Of a stretch of 64,000 nucleotides of DNA, positions 43,997 to 52,775 are shown one piece after another. The DNA is from Halobaculum marinum. Its GTDB lineage: Archaea; Halobacteriota; Halobacteria; Halobacteriales; Haloferacaceae. The position numbers and the translations under genes were made by a program. The stretch is taken from NCBI RefSeq assembly GCF_029338555.1, contig NZ_CP119991.1, positions 62,001 through 126,000 of the forward strand. The letters run 5' to 3'. The notes beneath the pieces were generated by a model. The model was not told where the DNA came from. It ran no database searches and saw only the letters and a list, made by a program, of their open reading frames with translations. Within the stretch, counting starts at the first letter, position 1, and every line of letters begins with the position of its first letter.

Positions 43997-44650
43997 ATGT
44001 CTGTCGAGGCGCGGTTCACGGTCGCGAGTGATTCGATCCCGCTCGGACCGCTGTTCGAGGAGTATCCGACGTTGGTCGCCGAACTGGAACGCATCGTTCC
44101 GACGGGGCGGTCGGTCACCCCCAGCATCTGGATCTCCGGCGTCGCGTGGGACCAGCAAGAACACGTCGTCGAACACCTCGAACGAGAGTCGTCGGTGGAC
44201 GGCGTCGAGTTGGTAGACCGGTTCGACAACGAGTGCCTCGTCGAGGTGGAGTGGAACGTGAGTACCTCCGGTGTCGTTGGCGCACTGGTCAACACTGACG
44301 TGATCGTGTTGTCGGCTGTGGGGTCGCGGCACCAGTGGCGGTTGAAACTCCGCGCGCACAGCCGAGACGCGCTCGCGAACTTCCAGCGACGCTGTGACAA
44401 GTACGAGATTCCGATCGAGCTTCGGTCGATTCGAGAACAGGGCCCGCAGACGATGGACGTCGACGGCTTGCTGACGGAGAAGCAACGGAACGCACTGATC
44501 CAGGCGTACGACCGGGGGTACTTCGACTCCCCGCGACGCGCATCGTTGGAGGATGTCGCCGACGACTTGGGGGTCACCCGACAGTCGTTGGCTGGACTAC
44601 TCAAACGCGGTCACAGGGCACTCATCGCGGGGACGATCGCGGGTGAGTGA
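43997..44650 (+). CDS. Bacterio-opsin-activator-type HTH regulator
   Basis: This is a 217-aa transcription regulator. The C-terminal HTH_10 domain reads LLTEKQRNALIQAYDRGYFDSPRRASLEDVADDLGVTRQSLAGLLKRG. The N-terminal part (VEARFTVASDSIPLGPLFEEYPTL) is the associated alpha-beta sensory region of the Bat family. It stands between the stress protein and a HalOD1 gene and may respond to redox or a metabolite. A relative of the same type is found at 59415. Confidence 0.87.
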   Translation: MSVEARFTVASDSIPLGPLFEEYPTLVAELERIVPTGRSVTPSIWISGVAWDQQEHVVEHLERESSVDGVELVDRFDNECLVEVEWNVSTSGVVGALVNTDVIVLSAVGSRHQWRLKLRAHSRDALANFQRRCDKYEIPIELRSIREQGPQTMDVDGLLTEKQRNALIQAYDRGYFDSPRRASLEDVADDLGVTRQSLAGLLKRGHRALIAGTIAGE

Positions 44651-44724
44651 GACGCGCACAACTCCCCCCTAATACTGCATAGTCAACACCGACCTGATGG
44701 TGCACCGAAAGCTTGACTAGAACG

Positions 44725-45111
44725 ATGGTGACGAGACGAGGGCACGACGAGTCGGGTCCCCGAGAGAAGCGGCTCGTTGAGACGGCGGCGACCGTGCCAG
44801 GAGTCGACAGTATGGACCGCTTGGAATTGGACCCCGCAGCCGGGAAGTACACGGGAGCGTTCGACCCGGCGGTCGATTCACCCAGTTCGATCGTCATCCA
44901 CTGCGCGGCGGCGCTCACCGGTAGGGATCCGATCGACATGGAACCGCTGTACACCGTGTTGGACCCGGACCACCTAGACGAGTTGCTGTCCAGTGACCAC
45001 ACGTCCGTGGAGGTGCAGACGGAGTTCACCTACGAGGGATTCGTGATGGCGGTGACGAACGTAGGGAGCATCACGATACGAGCGGCTGACGACGCGCGGA
45101 AGAGCCGCTGA
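44725..45111 (+). CDS. HalOD1 output-domain protein
   Basis: This is a 128-aa protein. The half beginning SPSSIVIHCAAALTGRDPIDMEPLYTVLDPDHLDEL and ending VTNVGSITIRA matches HalOD1, a haloarchaea-specific output domain of signalling proteins. Here it is stand-alone, after about 40 leader residues, so it may be the response partner of a kinase or of the HTH regulator before it. The mechanism of HalOD1 is not known. Confidence 0.78.
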   Translation: MVTRRGHDESGPREKRLVETAATVPGVDSMDRLELDPAAGKYTGAFDPAVDSPSSIVIHCAAALTGRDPIDMEPLYTVLDPDHLDELLSSDHTSVEVQTEFTYEGFVMAVTNVGSITIRAADDARKSR

Positions 45112-45211
45112 ACTTCCCAGCATCGTCTCGTTACGGCACTGTGGTTGCGTTGCTGATCCTCCATCGGGTTGGGACGACTGAGTAGCTACCAGCATCTGTC
45201 CCACGGTTGTA

Positions 45212-45217
45212 CAATAC
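45212..45217 (+). promoter_or_regulatory. CAATAC half-site before the DUF2892 gene
   Basis: The context is GTTGTACAATAC directly followed by an AT-rich catatatc box, 30 bases before the ATG at 45247. No paired half lies at the 17-base phase seen at the other sites, so this is weaker support. It shares TTGTACAAT with the site at 52727. Confidence 0.3.
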
Positions 45218-45246
45218 TCATATATCTGGACGACAAAGAGACAGCT

Positions 45247-45456
45247 ATGGAGAAAAACGTCGGTTCGACAGATCAGCTCGTTCGGGTACTCGTCGGTGCT
45301 GTCGCGGGCGTCGTCTCGCTGGCGACGCTCGCGGGCGTCATCGGACTGCCGGCGATCCTGTCGCCGATCCTCGGCGTCGTCGCCGTCGCAATGCTCGTGA
45401 CCGGTCTCACCAGCACGTGCTGGCTCTACTCGCTGCTCGGCGTCAGCACGCGCTGA
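45247..45456 (+). CDS. DUF2892 (YgaP-like) membrane protein
   Basis: This is a 69-aa protein with two helices that matches the small DUF2892 domain: EKNVGSTDQLVRVLVGAVAGVVSLATLAG, then STCWLYSLLGVSTR. The domain is the membrane part of YgaP-type rhodaneses and is common beside sulfurtransferase genes, where it may help transport or anchor. The Cys of STCWLYSLLG is conserved in the family. A CAATAC half-site and an AT box are upstream. Confidence 0.85.
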   Translation: MEKNVGSTDQLVRVLVGAVAGVVSLATLAGVIGLPAILSPILGVVAVAMLVTGLTSTCWLYSLLGVSTR

Positions 45457-45568
45457 CTCGGTCAAGCGTCGTCGATCTCGTGCACGAACAAGCGGTGGGG
45501 GTGTTCTGACGCTCCACATTGTGCCGGAGTGACTCCGCCGTCGGTTCGCGGTCGTCGGCGTAGTTACG

Positions 45569-45877
45569 GTGTTCCTGTCCAGTCTGCGCCTGGAAACCGA
45601 GGTGATAGTCGACGGGATCTACCTCAAGATGTGGCCGCTTCATCGGTCATTCCGTCGGATCTCGTGGGCGGACATCGACCGATATGAACCGAGAACGTAC
45701 AGCCCACTCCGCGAGTTCGTTGGCTGGGGCATTCGCTGGGTACCAGGGAAGCTCGCCTACAACGTCACTGTGACTCAGGGCGTCTGGATCCAGCGAACGA
45801 CCGGCCGTGACGTTCTCGTCGGATCACAAGACGTGGAAGAACTCGTCACCGCGATCGACGAAGCCTACGAGCGTTGA
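45569..45877 (+). pseudogene. 5'-truncated DUF6141-type membrane protein
   Basis: This is an open frame of 102 codons from GTG. It corresponds to the C-terminal half of DUF6141-type proteins: LRLETEVIVDGIYLKMWPLHRSFRRI, then RTYSPLREFVGWGIRW and a GSQDVEELVTAI end. The family normally starts with two helices. Here only the end of one (FAVVGVVTVFLSS) is in frame, and a stop at 45530 cuts off the rest. It is therefore probably a remnant, though the PH-like part is intact and could still be made. Confidence 0.62.
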
Positions 45878-46064
45878 GGTCTGTGGGTCGCGCACAGCTA
45901 AACCGAGTGGAATAGCGATAATCATTGACTCGTTGCTGTGGCAGCGAACACCACCTGATCGCTCTCACTGTTCACGCGTAGTTGTCGACGAGTGAGAAAC
46001 CTCGTTTAGACGTCTGCTACGTGAAGAACTGAATTTCTGCGTCGACAGATGTTGAGTAGCTCGA

Positions 46065-47447
46065 CTACAGAAGACCGCTCAGTTCGCTCAGTCCGTACAG
46101 CGACCAGTTCTCATCTACGTCGTCAGCGACTCCATCGACGAACCCGCGTTTCGAGAACAACGCGAATTCCTCCTCGCGCGTGTCTGGTCCCCATCGAACA
46201 CGCTCGGCTTTCTCGCGGAGCTGCGAAACGAGGCCCGGGCCAACCGGCTCGCTCGTCCATTTACATTCCGCGAACAGAATCCGGTCGGTGTCCGGGGCGA
46301 GCCCAACGATGTCGATCTCGTCTTCCCCGTACCACCACCGTCCGACCTCGGAGTACGACTCGAGGTGGCCGCGACGGATCGCTTCCCAGACGGCCTCTCG
46401 ACAGACGTCCTCGAACGTCGTTGCGACGTAGTCGGGGAGATTCGGCTCGATCGTTCCGTCGTAGACGACCTCCGGGGCTTCTTGGATGCTGGAGCGATTC
46501 GGTTCGACGAACCGGAACCAGAACCGGAGGAACTCGTCGGCCACGTGGTATCGCGATCGCTTGGACTGTTTTGCAGACGCCGTCACGGGCACCTCCCGGT
46601 CGATCAACCGCAGTCGGCGGAGGGTCTGGAGGTACTTCGACAGCGGCCCCGAATCGATACCGGTCACCCCCGAGATCTCGTTGGGCGTCGTGTGTCCGGT
46701 TGCGACCGCCTCGAGAATACTCATGTATCTCGCGGGGTTCCGTAACTCGGTGCGGAGGAGGAATTCGGGTTCGTTGTAGAGGACTGCCGTCGGAGAGAGA
46801 ATCTGCGCTCGAATGTTCTTCGCGAGAGGGTGATCGTAGTCGAAGAGGGTGAGATACATCGGGGTGCCGCCCGTGACCGCGAACGACCGGATCGTGTTCG
46901 CAAGATCGTAGTCGATGACAGCCCGGGACTGGCGGAAGGAAAACGGCTGCACGTCGATCTGGCCCGTGCGACGACCGTGCAGCGGGCTCTCGTGACCGAG
47001 CACCTCCGACTCCATCGTGCTCACGCTCGAACCACACAGCACGAGCATTGACTCGGTCTCCTGGAGCTGCTCATCGACGAACGACTGGAGATACGACGGG
47101 AGGGAGCCGTTTTCTTCCACGAGGTAGGGGAACTCGTCGACGGCAACGACGACCCGTTCGGTCGCAAGTTTCTCGCCGAGGTAGTCGAGGGCCTGGTCCC
47201 AGCCGTCGATACGGGGAACGCGGTCGTCGAAGTGGTCAGCGACTTTCTCGACGAACTTCTCGCGCTGCCGGTCTTCGGCTTCTTGGGCAGCCAGGAAGTA
47301 GATGTGTGGTCGATCAGCACAGAACTCTTTGAGGAGTTCAGTTTTCCCGACGCGACGCCGACCATAGACCACGTAGAAATCGTGGCCCGGAGATTCGAAC
47401 GCCGTGTTGAGGGCGTTGAGTTCTTCGGCCCGATCGTAGAAGGTCAT
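46065..47447 (-). CDS. Archaeal ATPase (AAA + DUF234) family protein
   Basis: This is a 460-aa soluble ATPase of the archaeal family typical of mobile or defence-linked gene pools. Walker A is VYGRRRVGKTELL (near residue 28). Walker B is VVVAVDEFPYLVEE, with a sensor CGSSVSTM. A DUF234 winged-helix and nuclease-like C-terminal part follows: DEFLRFWFRFVEPN, then DEIDIVGLAPDTDRILFAECKW, which matches the PD-(D/E)xK core of restriction-type nucleases. Its role is unknown. An inverted repeat (ATTA-N6-TAAT, 47460-47473) lies just before the ATG at 47447. Confidence 0.88.
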   Translation of the reverse strand: MTFYDRAEELNALNTAFESPGHDFYVVYGRRRVGKTELLKEFCADRPHIYFLAAQEAEDRQREKFVEKVADHFDDRVPRIDGWDQALDYLGEKLATERVVVAVDEFPYLVEENGSLPSYLQSFVDEQLQETESMLVLCGSSVSTMESEVLGHESPLHGRRTGQIDVQPFSFRQSRAVIDYDLANTIRSFAVTGGTPMYLTLFDYDHPLAKNIRAQILSPTAVLYNEPEFLLRTELRNPARYMSILEAVATGHTTPNEISGVTGIDSGPLSKYLQTLRRLRLIDREVPVTASAKQSKRSRYHVADEFLRFWFRFVEPNRSSIQEAPEVVYDGTIEPNLPDYVATTFEDVCREAVWEAIRRGHLESYSEVGRWWYGEDEIDIVGLAPDTDRILFAECKWTSEPVGPGLVSQLREKAERVRWGPDTREEEFALFSKRGFVDGVADDVDENWSLYGLSELSGLL

Positions 47448-48250
47448 TCTCTGGATAATGATTACTGCAATAATGACTTATATCTTCCTCCAGACTCTCC
47501 GTCACCCCGTATTCGCGAGTTGGTGATGCATTGTACTCCCCTTCCGTTCACTCAGACCCTTGCCAGACGCCACTCGTCCATCAGCGGACGCCAGACTAGT
47601 TTTGGGTCGATCGGTTCTGTTGGCATCGTCTGTTGACTACGACCTCTCCAAAAGCCTCCATCCTGCCCCCTAAATCGGTCGTCTCACAGCTTCTAAGGGG
47701 AATCATTCGACACTCGAACAGAAGGCTGCAGCGGCCATCGCCTCTCGAACAGGGGATATCTGCCAGACGTGGGTGCGCTGTTTATATGACCTGAAGCGGA
47801 CCACGCTGTAGAGCTTGGCCTTCTCCAGTTCTACTCTGAACGAACTAACGACGAGGTGTGTCTGCACGATGAAGTGGTACAGCGTACTCTCATGTTTGAC
47901 TTGTCTGCTGGCCGGGAGTCCCCCTGCGGAGAACAGTACGACGCGGCCAGCAACAGAGACGTTGATGAGGACGTGTCCACCCTCGACGCTACGCATTGAT
48001 CTACGACCGACGGTGTGACCGGGAGCGACTCGGCGTCGAACGCGGAGTGGAGGAGACGACGCTGACCGTATCGTCCTCGTCGGTCGCGGGTGGCGAGGTC
48101 GCCCGCGACGCGAAGGTCATCCGGTCCGTCAAGAAAGCTCTCCGACGAGGAACGCTGGAGTACTGGTTCTCCGGGGGATTCGAAAGTGCGTCGGCATCGA
48201 CCGCCGAAGAAGTGTGCCGACCGTGCGCCGAGGCGGCGCAGCGAGGCGCC
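47448..48250. other. Gene-poor 800-bp stretch with one IS-like end
   Basis: There is no convincing gene. The first 200 bases are AT-richer, with the ATTA-N6-TAAT repeat at 47460 and a GGTTCTGTTGGCATCGTC string at 47613 that resembles the IS-like ends at 60718 and 62468. The remainder holds short open frames on both strands, including 97 codons on the minus strand at 47703-47996, with no recognisable product. It looks like a scar of past insertions. Confidence 0.55.
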
Positions 48251-48715
48251 TCAGTCGGCGCTGGTGGTCGCCGCGTCGCCAGCGTCGATGCGACTGCGGA
48301 CCAGCCCCTGTGCGTACGCGCCGACGAACATCCCGGCGAGCGCCCACAGGATCGTGACGTTGCCGACGCCGAGACTGGCGTACGCGGCGCCGGGGCAGAT
48401 CCCCGACAGCCCCCAGCCGACGCCGAAGATGCTGCCGCCGATGATGACGTTCTTGTCGAACGGCTTCAGTCGGCGCTCGAACCGACGCTTCGTCAGCAGC
48501 GGTTCGCCGAGCAGGCGTGGTGCGAGGAAGTACACGATCCCCGTCACGATCGCGCCGCCGAACATGACGAACACGAGGCCGAAGTCCTCGAACTGGAGGA
48601 AGTCCAGCACGACTTCGGGTCGCGCCATGTGGCTGAAGCCGAGGCCGAACCCGAAGATCAGGCCGCCGACGAGGATCAGCGGCATGAACAGCGGGTGTCG
48701 TTCGGTGTCGGACAT
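48251..48715 (-). CDS. YeeE/YedE-family sulfur transporter half, second gene
   Basis: This is a 154-aa membrane protein with about four helices, one half of a YeeE/YedE (TsuA-like) transporter. Motifs include LVGGLIFGFGLGFSHMARPEVVLDF and the cysteine loop GVGWGLSGICPGAAYASLG. In the family these cysteines hand thiosulfate-type sulfur inward. Its ATG overlaps the stop of the first half by one base (TAATG). Together the halves match the single full-length bacterial protein, so they act as a pair. Confidence 0.86.
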   Translation of the reverse strand: MSDTERHPLFMPLILVGGLIFGFGLGFSHMARPEVVLDFLQFEDFGLVFVMFGGAIVTGIVYFLAPRLLGEPLLTKRRFERRLKPFDKNVIIGGSIFGVGWGLSGICPGAAYASLGVGNVTILWALAGMFVGAYAQGLVRSRIDAGDAATTSAD

Positions 48716-49206
48716 TACGGGCTCACCCCCAGTGCAGCGACGACCTGTGCGACGCCGATCGCGACGAGCAGGAAGGTGGCGACGCCGACGATCGAGGTCC
48801 GCGACGCCGAGCCCATGCCACAGATCCCGTGGCCGGACGTACAGCCCTTCCCGACGCGCGTGCCGACGCCGACGAGGACGCCGCCGACGAACAGCCGCCA
48901 CGGCTGCACCTGCGTCGTGTACTGCAACGCGTCACCGAGCGTGAGCGAGTAGATCGCCGCACCGGCGATGATTCCGATCGTGAACACCCAGCGCCAGTCG
49001 CGCGAGGAGACGTACTGTTGGAACCGCGAGAGGCCCGAGACGTACGACAGCGTCGACTCGAGGAACGTACTCGCGCCGGCGCTGATGCCGGTGCCGAGGT
49101 AGATGATGCTCGCTCCGAGGCCGACGAACAGGCCGCCGATAGCGTATCGGCTGATCCCGTTCGGGAAGTACTCGGCGAGCAGTTGGATGGGGAGTGGATC
49201 GACCAT
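48715..49206 (-). CDS. YeeE/YedE-family sulfur transporter half, first gene
   Basis: This is a 163-aa membrane protein, the partner of the following gene. It carries GLFVGLGASIIYLGTGISAGASTFLES and the cysteine loop GVGTRVGKGCTSGHGICGM, typical of YeeE/YedE repeats. It begins 12 bases after the rhodanese-lactamase gene, which places a sulfur-processing enzyme and its transporter in one operon. Confidence 0.87.
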   Translation of the reverse strand: MVDPLPIQLLAEYFPNGISRYAIGGLFVGLGASIIYLGTGISAGASTFLESTLSYVSGLSRFQQYVSSRDWRWVFTIGIIAGAAIYSLTLGDALQYTTQVQPWRLFVGGVLVGVGTRVGKGCTSGHGICGMGSASRTSIVGVATFLLVAIGVAQVVAALGVSP

Positions 49207-49218
49207 GGGGTGATGTCG

Positions 49219-50412
49219 TTAGTCGTCGGCGAGCGACTCCTGACTCGCCGCACAGTTGTTGGGACCGAGTTCGAGTGTGAAAGCCTCGTCGTCGTCGGCA
49301 GTCTGCTGCCCGAGGTTCGTCGCGATGATGTCCACGTAGTTAGCGGGGCGCGGCGGCATGTCCGCCAGCACCGTCTCGACGAACTCGTCTTCGTCCATCG
49401 AGAGCGCGGCCATGCGCTGCTTCAGGTCGCCGACAGGGGCGACGTACGTGCCGTCGTCGGCCGGGACCGCGGCGTCGCTGAAGTGGGCGCCGCCGATGAG
49501 CGTGTCGTCGGGCAGCGTGAGCACGCGCTCCTGGAGCGACTCGTACAGCATCCGGGCGGCCTCGGGCGCGCCGTCGTCACCCTCTTCGAGGTCGGGGCGA
49601 GCGACGCTCTCGATGAACAGGCCGTCGCCGGTCGCGAGCAGGCTCCCACCGAGCAGGTACGAGGTCATGCCCGTCGTGTGGCCGGGCGTGTACACTGCCT
49701 CGACGGTGGTGTCGCCGACGGCGAACTCGTCACCGTCGTCGGCGAGCGTCAACTCGTCCGCGTAGGTGACCCCGCGGTCGACGGCGGCCTCGGGAATCAC
49801 GCCCTCGACGCCCTCGGCGTCGAGTTCGCGAACGCCGGAGATGTGGTCGGCGTGGATGTGCGTGTCGAGCGCGTACACGAGGTCGACGCCCAACTCGTCG
49901 GCGTCGTCGAGGTAGCGGTCGGTGAACGCACGGAGCGGGTCGACCACGGCGGCCTCGTCGCCGTCGACGAGCAGGTAGCCGAGACAGCCCGAGGAGGGGC
50001 GCTGGTACTGGTACAGCGTCCCGGGGCCGTCGTACTCGGACACCTCGACGCGCTCGTAGATGCGCGCCCAGCCGTTCATGCCCTCTTCGAGGTGGTTCAC
50101 ATCGTAGTCGCGCTCGGCGAGCGTGCCGGCGACGTACTCGCTGGCGCCGCCCTTCGCGCACAGCACCGTGACTTCGCGGTCGTCGGGGATCTGCTCGAGC
50201 ACGTCGTCGGCGATCTCCTCCTCGAGGAACTCGAAGTACGGGACGTTGATCGACTCCACGTTCTCTCCGTCGATCCGCCACTCCTCGTAGTCGGAGGCCA
50301 TCCGTGCGTCCAGCAGCGTGATGGACTCGCCGGCGTCGATGCGTGCCTTCAGATCCTCGGGAACGATACTCTCAACCTCAGCGTCGGGGGTCGGGAAGTC
50401 GTCTGGATTCAT
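49219..50412 (-). CDS. Rhodanese-metallo-beta-lactamase fusion (persulfide dioxygenase-like)
   Basis: This is a 397-aa soluble protein. The N-terminal rhodanese domain (about 15-120) has the active Cys 85 in VLCAKGGAS. The metallo-beta-lactamase domain has H185-x-H187-x-D189-H190 (DTHIHADH), PGHTTG and ATGDGLF, the metal set of persulfide dioxygenases (ETHE1/Blh). It would oxidise persulfide sulfur to sulfite or pass it by transsulfuration. It heads the operon with the two YeeE/YedE genes. A GTATTG half-site lies upstream at 50476-50481. Confidence 0.88.
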   Translation of the reverse strand: MNPDDFPTPDAEVESIVPEDLKARIDAGESITLLDARMASDYEEWRIDGENVESINVPYFEFLEEEIADDVLEQIPDDREVTVLCAKGGASEYVAGTLAERDYDVNHLEEGMNGWARIYERVEVSEYDGPGTLYQYQRPSSGCLGYLLVDGDEAAVVDPLRAFTDRYLDDADELGVDLVYALDTHIHADHISGVRELDAEGVEGVIPEAAVDRGVTYADELTLADDGDEFAVGDTTVEAVYTPGHTTGMTSYLLGGSLLATGDGLFIESVARPDLEEGDDGAPEAARMLYESLQERVLTLPDDTLIGGAHFSDAAVPADDGTYVAPVGDLKQRMAALSMDEDEFVETVLADMPPRPANYVDIIATNLGQQTADDDEAFTLELGPNNCAASQESLADD

Positions 50413-50475
50413 CGGTGTATCACCTCGTACTGGGGCAGGGCACATAAGAGTTTGGAAAGAAATTCCCACAACACA

Positions 50476-50481
50476 CAATAC
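50476..50481 (-). promoter_or_regulatory. GTATTG half-site upstream of the rhodanese-lactamase operon
   Basis: On the minus strand it reads CAGTATTGTGTG, 64 bases before the ATG at 50412 and upstream of an AT box (ctcttatg). No second half lies at the 17-base phase, so it is only a half-site. Confidence 0.3.
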
Positions 50482-50674
50482 TGTCTTCGGTGGGTGTTCG
50501 CAGAGTCTGGCGGCTCTTCTTGGCCTTGTAACCCACCTCTGTGCCGATTTGCCGGCCTACAGCACCGCGAAGGAGGGATCTGTGTGGACAATCCTTGGAT
50601 GGGAGAAATTCACCTATCGAGCAATACGGATGTAGGTGCGCCCAGTGTCCTGCGTGCGGGCCGTCCCCCCGTCC

Positions 50675-51790
50675 TCACCACTCCGTCGCGAGCGCATCGA
50701 GCAGTCGATCGACCTCCTGGGCAGTGTTGACCGCGTGGACCGAGGCACGGATCGCCTCTGGGTGAGGGAGGTCGCGGACGACGATCCCCAATTCCGCCAG
50801 TCGCGCGACGGTCGCCGACGGGTCGTCGACGCCGATCGTGACGAGCCCCGTTGTCGGTCGCGCGGGGCTGTGCAACCGCTCCTCCGGGACCCCGTCGGCG
50901 AGTCGGCGTGCGAGGTCGCGGATCCGGTCGTGGATCCGCCCGACGCCCACCTCGTCGACCGCGTCGATCGCCTCGCGCAAGGCGACGTGCGGCGCCGGGT
51001 TCGCCGACCCGACCTCGAACCGGCGGGCGCCAGGCGCGAACGTGAACGGCGAGGCCGTGGGTTTCTCGACGCTTCGATAGCCGATGGTCCGCGGTTCGAG
51101 CGCCTCGGCGGCGTCTCGGTTGACGTACAGGAACCCCCCGCCCCACAGGCCAAGCAGCCACTTGTGGCCCGCCGCCGCGACCGCGTCGGCGCCCCACTCG
51201 GTCACGTCTAACGGTTGCTGACCCGGCACCTGCACCGCATCGACGAGGGCGAACGCGCCCGCCTCGTGGGCGATGTCGACCAACTCGGTGACGGGGAGGC
51301 GCGTGCCGTGCGTCCACGTGATCGCGCTGAAACAGACCAGATCAGCGTCCGCGACCGCGTCGGTGTACGCGTCGATATCGACGCGCCCGTTCTCGGTGCC
51401 GAGGACGCGCACCTCGACGCCCTCCGCCTCCAGTCGCTCCCACGGGAGGACGCCCGCTGGGTGTTCGAGGTCCGTCCGGACCACCACGTCGCCGGGCCCC
51501 CAGTCGAGACTCCCGGCGATGGCGTTGATCCCCGCGGTGGTGCTCTCGGTGAGTGCGATCTCGTCGGGGTCGGCACCGACGAACGAGGCCACGCGCTCGC
51601 GCGTCCGGTCGAACTCAGCGAACGCCCGTTCGTACGGGTCGCCGTGGACCGGCACGTCGTACTCGTGGTCGCGGAGGAACGCCGTCGCGGCGTCGACGAC
51701 GTAGCGCGGACTCGGGCCGTGCGCTCCGTGGTTCAGGTACACTCCCTCCTGAAGTGCGGGCACGTCCGCACGCAGTTCTCGTGGCGTCAT
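50675..51790 (-). CDS. Class V aminotransferase, cysteine-desulfurase-like
   Basis: This is a 371-aa PLP enzyme of the NifS/SufS fold. The cofactor lysine is K210 in AAGHKWLLG, and the phosphate-binding and substrate loops include LTESTTAGINA, RTDLEHPAGVLPW and FEVGSANPAPHVALR. No cysteine is visible at the place of the persulfide-carrying loop of desulfurases (the end reads SVHAVNTAQEVDRLL). It may therefore be an isopenicillin-N-epimerase-type or other class V transaminase. It lies in the sulfur region but has its own promoter side. Confidence 0.8.
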   Translation of the reverse strand: MTPRELRADVPALQEGVYLNHGAHGPSPRYVVDAATAFLRDHEYDVPVHGDPYERAFAEFDRTRERVASFVGADPDEIALTESTTAGINAIAGSLDWGPGDVVVRTDLEHPAGVLPWERLEAEGVEVRVLGTENGRVDIDAYTDAVADADLVCFSAITWTHGTRLPVTELVDIAHEAGAFALVDAVQVPGQQPLDVTEWGADAVAAAGHKWLLGLWGGGFLYVNRDAAEALEPRTIGYRSVEKPTASPFTFAPGARRFEVGSANPAPHVALREAIDAVDEVGVGRIHDRIRDLARRLADGVPEERLHSPARPTTGLVTIGVDDPSATVARLAELGIVVRDLPHPEAIRASVHAVNTAQEVDRLLDALATEW

Positions 51791-51935
51791 CGTGTCACCG
51801 TCCGCCCGCGAGCGGCAGGCACCTGGACTCGTGGTCGACCGCCACACCCGGATCGAACCGTGACTCGTTCGAGGGCATCGACTCGTGGTTCGGTCGCCGC
51901 CGTCTATAGTCTTGCGACTATTGCGCAACTAGTAC

Positions 51936-52655
51936 TTATTCACTGCTGGCGCCGCGCAGACTCATCTCCACCGCGCGCTCGACGTGCAGGGCGGTCGTGT
52001 CGAACATGGGGACCGACGGGCGATCCGCCTGGTCGACGAGCAGATCGATCTCCGTGCACCCGAGGACGACGCCCTCCGCGCCGTCGGCCACCAGGTCGTC
52101 GATCACTCGCAGATACGCCGCTCGCGACTCTTCGCGGATCACGCCGCTGGTCAACTCCTCGAAGATCACGTCGTCGACGAGGCAGCGGTCCTCTGCGTCG
52201 GGGACGACGACCTCGATACCGTGGTCGGCGAACCGGTCGGCGTAGAATTCCCCCTCCATCACCGCAGCCGTTCCGAGCACGCCGACGGTGTCGATGTCGG
52301 CCGCGGCGACGGCTTCGGCGGTGGGGTCGACGATGTGGACGAATGGGATCGACAGCGCGGCGTCGATGTCGGCGGCGACGCGGTGCATTGTGTTCGTCGC
52401 CATGATCGCCAGGTCCGCCCCCGCTGCCTCCAGATCCGCGGCCGCGGCGGCGAGAAAGTCGGCTGCGGCCTCCCAGCGGTCCTCCCGGATGAACCGCTCC
52501 ACCTCGCCGAAGTCGACACTGCGGATCACGAGGTCGGCGGCGTGGTGGCCGCCGCGCACGTCGTTAATTCTCTCGTCGAGCAGGCGATAGTACTCGCGTG
52601 TCGACTCGCTGCTCATCCCGCCGAGGACACCGACGGTCAGCGGTTGCTCGGTCAT
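51936..52655 (-). CDS. Aspartate/glutamate racemase family protein
   Basis: This is a 239-aa enzyme of the Asp/Glu racemase fold. The start reads VGVLGGMSSESTREYY and the second catalytic motif VLGCTEIDLL keeps its cysteine. The first motif reads MATNTMH, so threonine rather than cysteine stands at the first catalytic position, as reported for E. coli YgeA. Substrate preference cannot be told. It is divergent from the stress-protein gene across 120 bases. Confidence 0.85.
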   Translation of the reverse strand: MTEQPLTVGVLGGMSSESTREYYRLLDERINDVRGGHHAADLVIRSVDFGEVERFIREDRWEAAADFLAAAAADLEAAGADLAIMATNTMHRVAADIDAALSIPFVHIVDPTAEAVAAADIDTVGVLGTAAVMEGEFYADRFADHGIEVVVPDAEDRCLVDDVIFEELTSGVIREESRAAYLRVIDDLVADGAEGVVLGCTEIDLLVDQADRPSVPMFDTTALHVERAVEMSLRGASSE

Positions 52656-52726
52656 CGACTCTCACCCCGCTAGCGACCGATATGAGTGTACGGGAATCCG
52701 GCTTGGTCGACCATCGGTTGGAAATT

Positions 52727-52749
52727 GTATTGTACAATCAAAACAATAT
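52727..52749 (+). promoter_or_regulatory. Sulfur-gene inverted repeat, site B
   Basis: This site reads GTATTG-N11-CAATAT over 23 bases, with a nested perfect palindrome ATTGTACAAT at 52729-52738. It ends 26 bases before the stress-protein ATG at 52776. Length and phase match the sites at 41503 and 61521. Confidence 0.55.
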
Positions 52750-52775
52750 TGGTGCTGGGGCTCGTAGCATCACTC

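Noticed and set aside
47703-47996. A 97-codon minus-strand frame
   Set aside because: No recognisable domain, no clear start signal, and a competing open frame on the other strand.
50622-50627. CAATAC as a further sulfur operator
   Set aside because: No partner half at the 17-base phase and not placed at a promoter of a sulfur gene.
48829-50730. A 633-codon plus-strand frame across the YeeE and rhodanese genes
   Set aside because: Antisense to three well-supported genes; Val/Arg/Asp-rich shadow.
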